Source: JAGTVB01 sp049282355 (lineage in GTDB: Bacteria > Pseudomonadota > Gammaproteobacteria > HK1). From it: a stretch of DNA of 5,391 nucleotides. The DNA is taken from positions 1 to 5,391 of the forward strand of contig JBAPTW010000424.1 of the NCBI GenBank assembly GCA_049282355.1, read 5' to 3'. How positions within the stretch are numbered: the stretch's first letter is position 1; every line of letters begins with the position of its first letter. The notes below the pieces were generated by a model. The model ran no database searches. It had not been told where the DNA came from and saw nothing but the letters and a program-made list of their open reading frames with translations. Shown in pieces: positions 1 through 5,391 of the stretch. The position numbers and the translations under genes were made by a program.

Positions 1-84
1 GAGGTGGCGGAATTGGTAGACGCGCTAGCTTCAGGTGCTAGTGGGGGTAACCCCGTGGAGGTTCAAGTCCTCTCCTCGGCACCA
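1..84 (+). tRNA. tRNA-Leu (anticodon CAG), first three bases outside the window
   Basis: Leucine tRNA reading CUG codons. The anticodon stem CTAGC/GCTAG (25-29 and 37-41) encloses the seven-base loop TTCAGGT, with anticodon CAG at 32-34. The D-arm begins with TGGCGG, and the long class II variable arm folds as GGGG-TAA-CCCC (about 44-54), as expected for tRNA-Leu. The T-arm loop TTCAAGT is at 62-68. The 3' acceptor strand CCTCGGC (74-80) is followed by discriminator A at 81 and an encoded CCA at 82-84. Only GAGG of the 5' acceptor strand is present, so pairing predicts that GCC lies just outside the window. The gene is otherwise intact. Its 3' end faces the minus-strand cluster, the usual arrangement when an integrated element uses a tRNA 3' end as attachment site. 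Confidence 0.97.
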
Positions 85-137
85 TCTCGCTAGCCTATCA
101 CAGACCAGAGAAAACCACGATGCGCGCCGCGCTTAGC

Positions 138-264
138 TTACTGCATTCCGGGGTTGGCCAGGTCTAGCTGCAGATCGAATGCCATCGTCTTGACCGCCTT
201 TTGTTCCTCGCCGGTCAGCTTGGCTAAGGCTATCGGTAAACGTATCGGCGATGCGAAATTGCAT
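138..264 (-). pseudogene. Decayed N-terminal stub of a UvrD-like helicase with RelE/ParE-like leader domain
   Basis: The ATG at 264-262 overlaps the protease stop codon by one base (TAATG), the form of a translationally coupled next gene. The first 13 codons read MQFRIADTFTDSL. One extra base near 225 then shifts the frame. In the restored frame (224-141) the peptide contains LTGEEQKAVKT and ends with ANPGMQ before TAA at 140-138. From memory, FRIADTFTDSL, LTGEEQKAVKT and NPGM in this order are typical of the N-terminus of large UvrD-family helicases that begin with a RelE/ParE-like toxin-fold domain. The expected continuation, including an FWSV motif, is missing in frame. Bases 137-95 keep only a doubtful out-of-frame echo (reads like GF.WSV). 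The whole helicase body is absent, because the tRNA begins about 55 bases downstream. The family call is from recall and not from a search. A stand-alone small gene is possible but less likely given the frameshift. Confidence 0.6.
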
Positions 265-2768
265 TAGACTTGCACCGTCACGCCTGCCGCTATCTTGTTG
301 GCTACTGCGGTATAGAGGTCGACATCCACTTCCGGGGCGCGGATTGAGACCACAAGAGCATATCGAGCCGGCCGGTCGTAACGTTCGAGCCTCGGCCGCG
401 TCTTCCACCAGCCAAGTGCCGGATAGACCCCCAGCATGCCCCGGCTGGCAAGTCCCGCCGCGCTTCCCTGCCAGATATCAGAATGCAACGACCCCTTATG
501 CCGATTTTGCTTCCCGATGATCCACCCTGGGTCATCGCTACCGCTCCGCGTCCGTTCCTCTTCATCACGGGCCGCCGCATTGATACGCGCGCAAAAGTCA
601 GCTTCAGACTCCAGCGGACGCTTCACGTCAAAGCGCAAGCCATGGGATTCGTAGCGGTAACGCGACGAGACACCACGCTCTGATGGATTCGGTTCGATGA
701 AATAAGACAATGTGACTCTCATCTCCACCTGCGTCTCCCCGAGCGCCTCCAATTCTTCGAGCGGCCACGGGAAACGATGCAGGTTCATGTCACGCAGCGT
801 CGGTTCTTTGCCTTTCTCGCGCCTGAAAGGGTGCAACTGCTCCTCACAGACCATGGTCAGCGAGTTCTCGACACTCCACATCGCTCGCTTCAAATCCGGA
901 ACACCGAATCCGCAATGGCGGACAAGGTTCACAAAGTGTGTTTTCGTTGGGCGTCGATCCGCGGAGAGAAACGCCTCACGCATCGCGACTGTCCAGTCCG
1001 CTGAATGTACGATTAATGCGCGAATCGACTCTGGCCAAAGGTGCGAATACTCCGTCATCAACTGAGCAGCCATGCGCGCTGCAAGAGCCGAGGCGGCGCT
1101 CGTTGCGTTCGCCGTCGTAAATAATCGCTTCGCTGGCTCAAAATTCGCCGTCAGGAGACTCAAGCTCGCCATCCACACCGCCCCAAGTGGATCCTTGGCT
1201 GCATTGCCGCCTTCAAATAGCACATCAGGCTTGAGCGGCCAATGGGACTGCCAGGTCAACGATGTCGTGCTGAAAGGACTGAGACCACCAGCGGGCGCGA
1301 TCGGCTGATAAGCCTCCGCGTCCGGCTCCGTGATCTGTACGAGTTCCGTCGCGGCGCCCACAGTCAAACCATTCCAACATTGCCCTGGGTCGTGGATGCC
1401 ATCTGAGCTGTTGCTGGCGGGGTATTCCGCCCACGCATTGGGGTCTACCACATTCCCGGCAGATATCACGAAGAGCCTCGGCGATCCTCCTTGGCCTTCC
1501 GCGTCAGCGGCCAAACGGTCTATCGCCGCGGACCAGGCGGACGGTCGACCGCGATCGCGGTTGTCTCGCGCTGTCACCGCCATACTGAACACACGAAGTC
1601 GTTCCGGCGCTGTGATCTCCGTTCTCGCTACGGCCTCCGTAGTCAAGTATCCATGGTGTCTCGCATCGGCCCCGTTCGCTCCGTCTTGCGGCAACAACTT
1701 GACCGATTCAAGCCGATGTCCGATGTCGATTGGCTCCTGTGATACGAGCACGTCTGTCAGGTTGCCGGCCAGGGCAAGTCCAGCCATTGCCGTCCCGTGA
1801 CCATCACCGTCATTCGTGCCCCAGCCCGGTTCAACGGTGTGCAAATCTGCGGCAGTCAGTCCAGTACCTATGAGCGGGTGTCCATGATTGACACCCGTAT
1901 CGAACAGGCAAACATGTGGTACCTCGGCATCCTGGCCTGGCACGGCTAGCCGGGCGCGCAGGTCATCGAGCCATGCAGATTGTTCCTCGGGCGGCCCTGA
2001 ATCGAAGAACTCCGCAGTTTCTTTTGCCCGCCGTAACTCAGCTATGCTGTTCAGGGTCAGCATCAACTGCTTCATCTGTCTGGCCGAGCCATAAACGAGC
2101 AAAACGGTGCGTTCCGGGAACTGCAACTCGCCGGGAGCGAGCTGAAAATTTAGGCCCCGGGCGAGCTCTCGAAACCTGCCGGCAACCGCCGCACGATCGC
2201 CTCTGACGGGCAACCAGACCTCCCACCAAAAGGTCTCCTCGTCCGTTGAGGGCAATACTTGGAGATCATCGGTCCAGAGCGCATTGAGCGTGGCTGCCCG
2301 AATCTCGGAGATCGCATTCAGCAGTTCGCGATTCTTCGGGCCGCTTTTCGAATCTTTGGACTCGTCCAGGTACGCACGGATCAGATTCTCGAACACATCC
2401 AGCTTGCCCTCCGGAACGAAGACGGTTGCTAAGGTGCGTTGGTCCTCGTGGCGGACATTCAGCAATTCGATCCCGGAGCGCTCACGCGCAAGAGATTCGA
2501 ATGCCAGTTCGATATCCGGGAAACTCTCGAACTCAACCTGCAGACCAAACCCTTTCTCGAGCGCCGCAGCTTGCTGAGTCGCTCGAACATCTTCAATCTG
2601 CCGCCTCAACGCCTCAATCTGGCGCAGCAGTGCGCCGCCGTGTTGCCGCCGGTCCCGTTCCGGGACCGCGGAGCCTCCGCCGCCCTGCTGCGGTGAGCGA
2701 AAACGTTCGGTTTCCGCATTCCCTTTTAGGATAAAATGCCGTCTGCGCTGATCGTCCTGCTCCGCCAT
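264..2768 (-). CDS. Intracellular subtilisin-like S8 family serine protease, partner of the AAA+ ATPase
   Basis: 834-residue subtilase. The N-terminus has no signal peptide and is polar (MAEQDDQRRR), so the enzyme should act in the cytoplasm. Residues about 45-70 (Leu/Arg/Gln/Glu-rich) look like a short coiled coil. Residues 75-275 form an N-terminal region of the kind seen in ATPase-linked subtilases (GLQVEFES, ELLNV, WWEVWLPV). The catalytic domain spans about 284-600. Asp290 lies in LFDTGV, His324 in DGHGTAMAG, the oxyanion Asn439 in SAGN, and the nucleophile Ser557 in NATSAAS, so the triad is complete. The serine motif departs from the common GTSxAxP: Gly is Ala555 and the usual Pro is Ala. 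The C-terminal region (about 610-834, with RVTLSYFIEPNPSE and HKGSLHSDIW) matches my recollection of the same subfamily and appears complete. It lies 31 bases after the ATPase gene with a GGAGG ribosome site, which points to co-expression. The substrate is unknown. Cleavage of a protein delivered or unfolded by the ATPase is inferred. Confidence 0.95.
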   Translation of the reverse strand: MAEQDDQRRRHFILKGNAETERFRSPQQGGGGSAVPERDRRQHGGALLRQIEALRRQIEDVRATQQAAALEKGFGLQVEFESFPDIELAFESLARERSGIELLNVRHEDQRTLATVFVPEGKLDVFENLIRAYLDESKDSKSGPKNRELLNAISEIRAATLNALWTDDLQVLPSTDEETFWWEVWLPVRGDRAAVAGRFRELARGLNFQLAPGELQFPERTVLLVYGSARQMKQLMLTLNSIAELRRAKETAEFFDSGPPEEQSAWLDDLRARLAVPGQDAEVPHVCLFDTGVNHGHPLIGTGLTAADLHTVEPGWGTNDGDGHGTAMAGLALAGNLTDVLVSQEPIDIGHRLESVKLLPQDGANGADARHHGYLTTEAVARTEITAPERLRVFSMAVTARDNRDRGRPSAWSAAIDRLAADAEGQGGSPRLFVISAGNVVDPNAWAEYPASNSSDGIHDPGQCWNGLTVGAATELVQITEPDAEAYQPIAPAGGLSPFSTTSLTWQSHWPLKPDVLFEGGNAAKDPLGAVWMASLSLLTANFEPAKRLFTTANATSAASALAARMAAQLMTEYSHLWPESIRALIVHSADWTVAMREAFLSADRRPTKTHFVNLVRHCGFGVPDLKRAMWSVENSLTMVCEEQLHPFRREKGKEPTLRDMNLHRFPWPLEELEALGETQVEMRVTLSYFIEPNPSERGVSSRYRYESHGLRFDVKRPLESEADFCARINAAARDEEERTRSGSDDPGWIIGKQNRHKGSLHSDIWQGSAAGLASRGMLGVYPALGWWKTRPRLERYDRPARYALVVSIRAPEVDVDLYTAVANKIAAGVTVQV

Positions 2769-2780
2769 GCGACGTCTGAA

Positions 2781-2785
2781 CCTCC
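2781..2785 (-). promoter_or_regulatory. Ribosome binding site of the S8 protease
   Basis: GGAGG on the minus strand ends 12 bases before the protease ATG at 2768. It lies in the 31-base gap after the ATPase stop codon. The spacing is slightly long but the match to the Shine-Dalgarno core is full, which supports this start. The site sits inside the small palindrome CTCCGGAG (2782-2789), too short to call a regulatory hairpin. Confidence 0.6.
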
Positions 2786-2799
2786 GGAGTTACCGAGTC

Positions 2800-3795
2800 T
2801 TAATCCTTTAGCCGGCTTGAAATCCTCTTTCGCTCTTCTACCATCAGGAGAATGTCCCCCTCCGCAACTTCCTCGCGTTGCTCGATCAGTACCTCTTTGA
2901 GGGTCTCGTCTGCTGCCCGGGCAAGCTCTGCATAGCTGAGTCCAATAGACTCAGCCGCCAACCGCGTCCACGACACTCCCTTGCCTGCCATGCGTCCGAG
3001 CCGCGATTTGAGGATTGTCGCAATGTGGTGTTCGTCCGGAAGTTCGTAACGCAGGACGTCATCAAAACGGCGGAACAAGGCATGATCCAGTATCTCCGGA
3101 TGATTTGTGGCAGCCACTATTAGGCTGTGGGACTGATCTTGTTCAATCATCTGCAAGAAACTGTTGAGGATACGTCGTATCTCGCCAACATCATTCGCGA
3201 GTCCCCTCTGCGATCCGATGGCATCAAACTCGTCAAAAAAATAGACACCGCGCGTCCGGTCAGTCGCCTCAAAAATCTGGCGTAACTTGGCGGCCGTCTC
3301 ACCCATATACTTGGTGATAAGCCCATCCAATCGCACCTGAAGCAGGGGCAGGCCGAGTTCGGCGGCGAGCACCGATGAAGTCATGGTCTTGCCTGTCCCC
3401 GGCGGACCCATTAACAACAACTTGCGCCGGGGCGACAAACCGTGTGCGAGAATCTGCGCTGCGTGGCGCTGCTCACGGATTATGCGTTTGAGCTGACTCA
3501 GAAGGGCGTCATCCAAGACCATTGCCTCGAGGCGGGATTTGGGATACGACACTGCGAGCAGGCCAGCCAGATCGCCGCGCGGCCGGCTGATCGGCACGGG
3601 CCTGCCGCCACCCGGCGGCGGCGAACTCCGGCGACTCTTTGCCTCGTCGATCAACGAGCGCAGCTCCTGCGCGAGCTTGCCATGCCCCAGCTTTGCTTCA
3701 TGCGCGGCGACCTGCATCGCCACGGAGAAGAACCGCTCATCATCGCCCTCCAGATGTGATTTGAGCAGAGCCTTTACCTGATCAGCGCTGGCCAT
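2800..3795 (-). CDS. AAA+ family ATPase (SpoVK/FtsH-like core) paired with the S8 protease
   Basis: 331-residue ATPase. Residues 1-55 form a helical N-terminal domain (LLKSHLEGDDERFFSVAMQ, GHGKLAQELRSLI), likely for binding a partner or substrate. A Pro/Gly/Arg-rich linker follows at about 56-74. The AAA+ module then shows Walker A GPPGTGKT at 130-137 (Lys136), a pore-loop-like KYMGET at 162-167, Walker B VYFFDEFD with Asp188 and Glu189, sensor 1 Asn231 in AATN, and paired arginine fingers Arg242-Arg243 in LFRRFDD. A small helical lid domain ends the protein. All catalytic elements are present, so it should be an active hexameric ATPase. The pore loop suggests threading or remodelling of a protein substrate. 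An in-frame TTG at 3819 would add eight residues, but the ATG at 3795 has a strong GAGAGG site and is preferred. It lies 30 bases after the methyltransferase stop and 31 before the protease. Feeding the protease is inferred from the pairing. Confidence 0.94.
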   Translation of the reverse strand: MASADQVKALLKSHLEGDDERFFSVAMQVAAHEAKLGHGKLAQELRSLIDEAKSRRSSPPPGGGRPVPISRPRGDLAGLLAVSYPKSRLEAMVLDDALLSQLKRIIREQRHAAQILAHGLSPRRKLLLMGPPGTGKTMTSSVLAAELGLPLLQVRLDGLITKYMGETAAKLRQIFEATDRTRGVYFFDEFDAIGSQRGLANDVGEIRRILNSFLQMIEQDQSHSLIVAATNHPEILDHALFRRFDDVLRYELPDEHHIATILKSRLGRMAGKGVSWTRLAAESIGLSYAELARAADETLKEVLIEQREEVAEGDILLMVEERKRISSRLKD

Positions 3796-3800
3796 ACTCA

Positions 3801-3806
3801 CCTCTC
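3801..3806 (-). promoter_or_regulatory. Ribosome binding site that decides the ATPase start
   Basis: GAGAGG on the minus strand lies five bases before the ATG at 3795. The alternative TTG at 3819 has no comparable purine-rich site in front of it. This places the ATPase start at MASADQ, not at the eight-residue-longer form. Confidence 0.65.
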
Positions 3807-3825
3807 GTGTGCGGAACAAGGCACT

Positions 3826-5391
3826 TCATACCCGAAACACCTTCATGACCTCGTCGCCGAGGTGGTTGATGACCTTGACGGCGATTCGGCCTGACCTGGG
3901 CTTTGGGAATGGGCGCGAGGTGTCACTGTGCAGCGTCGCCCAAGCCTCTTCGTTGATTTCCGCCTTCAGGGTCGTCTTCAGTGCCTTGTAGGGATCGTTG
4001 GCGCCGAGGAAGTAGGCGTGGCGTACGAAGAAACTTTCCAAATTGTAATCGGTGTCGATGAACCAACAGGCGATGCCCTCCGGGCCATCGGAGCGGACTT
4101 CTCCCGTTTGCGGGTGGAAGACATCCACGCCGTTGACCTTGACCTGGATCTGGCCGTCGTTCGCAGGGAGGATATCGATATCTGGCTCGCCGAAGATGAC
4201 GAACAGGTTGCCTTTGCCGGTGTTCTTCAAGTCGTCGGCCATGTGTAGGTCGGCGTTCATCCTCGCCTTGAGGACGGGAATGCGGCCGAGCTTGTCAAAC
4301 TCCGACGAATGGGCGTCATAGTTGAACGCGCAGGCGATGAGCACGTCGAAATCCGCGTCGCCGGCCTCGCGTGCCGCGGCCACCAGATCAGGTCGGGAGA
4401 CGGTGCCAAACTCTGGCCCGATAAAGACCGCGGCCCGTTTTTCCGTTCTGATCGCTTCACTGTCATCGTCTGTTCCCTCTTCGAAGTAGCGCCCTTCGGC
4501 GCAAATCAGTTGACCGGGCCAGGGCATGAGGGACGTGAACGCGATCTTGTCCTCCTTGTGAGCCTGCTGAACACCTGCGGTCTTGAGGTGTTCGAGGATC
4601 ATCTGGACAAAATCGACCTCCTCGCCGTAGCTTTCGCGGGCATCGGCAACGCTGTCGATCAGTTCGTCGTTTTCGTCAACGGCCAGCACCCGATGAGGTG
4701 AGAGGCTCTCAACCGTGAAAGGACCAGCCACACGGACGATGCGCTTGTCCTCATAGGGTTTGTCGTACAAGTACTCAAAGTCCGCTTTGGCGGCAATAGA
4801 GGCATCGATCCTTTCTGGCGCGCGATACGCTGCGCCCACCACTGCGCATGGAGCTCTTTGGCGTCGTCGGGCCAGCAATCGTCCGCCTGACGCGGCACCT
4901 CCCACTCTTCCCATTTCTGATTCAGTGCGTTGTTCAGTTTGTCCTTGATTGGTTCCAGTAATTCCTGGTAATTGTCCCAGATCACGTCGATCTCGGCGTT
5001 GTTGGCAATGGATTTGAGCGTGATATGCGGCACCCGCTCGTAGACGAATCCCTGACGGATGTTGCCGTGAGTGGGGGACTCGGAAGGTGCCCGGCGTGTG
5101 ATCTCGGCTTCCTTGAGTTGGCCCTCGCGACTATCGGCCAGAAGGTAATACGAATAACGAGCACCCATTATTCGAGCGCGCGCTAATGCGAGCGCGACGC
5201 GGGAGCTGTCGATCGTGATCCAACGGCGGCCCCATTGTTCGGCTACGTAGGCTGTGGTACCAGAGCCGCAAGTTGGGTCGAGAACGAGATCGCCAGGATC
5301 GGTAGCCATTAAAACGCAGCGCTGTGCGGCTTCTGTTGCCGTCTGAACCACATATACCTTGGGATCAGTCCGGCTTTGAACGCCACCAATA
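3826..5391 (-). pseudogene. C-terminal half of a type III Mod-like (beta-class) site-specific DNA methyltransferase, frameshifted
   Basis: The gene runs in from beyond 5391 with no start in the window. A GTG at 5351 is internal, because the frame stays open upstream with family-like sequence (QSRTDPKVYVVQT). The visible part has the AdoMet-binding motif I, DPTCGSGTT, at about 5279-5253, then AEQWGRRWITID, GNIRQGFVYERVPHITLKS and EWEVPR. Motif I followed by a long C-terminal region fits beta-class enzymes, whose DPPY motif IV and target recognition domain lie earlier, here outside the window. Near 4812 the homology leaves the first frame (after QWWAQRIARQK) and resumes in another frame at RIDASIAAK, then AGPFTVESLSPHR (about 4719-4690), and runs to the natural-looking end VMKVFRV and TGA at 3828-3826. 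In the original frame translation stops at about 4659 after roughly 50 missense residues, losing about 328 normal codons. The product would methylate DNA, probably adenine. A sequencing error at the AAA run cannot be excluded, in which case the gene is intact. Confidence 0.85.
4809..4817 (-). other. Frameshift site in the methyltransferase gene
   Basis: The minus strand reads CAGAAAGGATCGAT here. The upstream frame gives Gln-Lys-Gly-Ser, whereas the downstream homologous frame gives Arg-Ile-Asp-Ala. Adding one base in or next to the AAA run (4814-4812) restores a plausible Gln-Lys-(Arg or Glu)-Ile-Asp reading. The simplest explanation is a one-base loss, by mutation or by a homopolymer sequencing error. 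The site is not a good X-XXY-YYZ slippery heptamer, so programmed -1 frameshifting is unlikely. Confidence 0.75.

Noticed and set aside
23..94. CGCTAGC repeated within the tRNA and again at 88-94 as a possible att duplication
   Set aside because: Seven bases, partly palindromic, and expected by chance. It is not at the tRNA 3' end.
121..133. GCGC-GCC-GCGC hairpin as a terminator between the convergent tRNA and cluster
   Set aside because: The stem is only four pairs, no T-run follows on the plus strand, and on the minus strand TTTT comes several bases later. It is too weak to call.
133..408. A 91-residue minus-strand open frame covering the protease end and the stub
   Set aside because: Its first part overlaps the protease in another frame. 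Only the tail from the ATG at 264 resembles a real gene, and that is described as the helicase remnant.
3928..4701. Long plus-strand open frames (3928-4248 and 4309-4701)
   Set aside because: They lie antisense to the well-supported methyltransferase C-terminus, show no recognisable family sequence and have the Val/Asp-rich look of antisense shadows.
4809..4817. Programmed -1 frameshifting in the methyltransferase
   Set aside because: The AAA codon would have to re-pair at GAA, there is no slippery heptamer, and no evident stimulatory stem was seen.
4818..4914. A start at 4914 for the downstream methyltransferase frame
   Set aside because: The residues between 4914 and the frameshift are out-of-frame translation of the upstream half and have no family character, so this is not a true start.

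Overview
The window reads as the left edge of an accessory (defence-type) island next to a tRNA gene in a GC-rich proteobacterium, most likely a gammaproteobacterium. This rests on the tRNA-Leu(CAG) sequence with its encoded CCA tail and on the look of the proteins. No species can be named from the sequence alone.

Layout. Positions 1-84 hold a plus-strand tRNA-Leu(CAG) lacking only its first three bases, which lie outside the window. Everything else is on the minus strand and is read right to left towards the tRNA 3' end. From the right these are: the C-terminal half of a beta-class (type III Mod-like) site-specific DNA methyltransferase (3826 to beyond 5391), split by a one-base frameshift near 4812; a 331-residue AAA+ ATPase (2800-3795); an 834-residue intracellular subtilisin-like (S8) serine protease (264-2768); and a short decayed stub (about 138-264) that looks like the first 40 or so codons of a UvrD-type helicase with a RelE/ParE-like N-terminal domain. 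The stub starts on the protease stop codon (TAATG) and is itself frameshifted and truncated just before the tRNA. Gaps between genes are 30-31 bases or an overlap, so this was probably one operon whose promoter lies outside the window.

How the genes may work together. The ATPase and the protease are both full length, with Walker A, Walker B, sensor and arginine-finger residues in one and an Asp/His/Ser triad in the other. They form an ATPase-protease pair that could act on a cytoplasmic protein target. Both flanking DNA-acting genes, the methyltransferase and the helicase stub, carry lesions. The window therefore shows an intact ATPase-protease core between damaged DNA-modification and helicase partners, at a tRNA integration hot spot. 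No integrase, restriction (Res) subunit, CRISPR array or insertion sequence is visible. A role in phage or plasmid defence is inferred from context and is not shown by the sequence.
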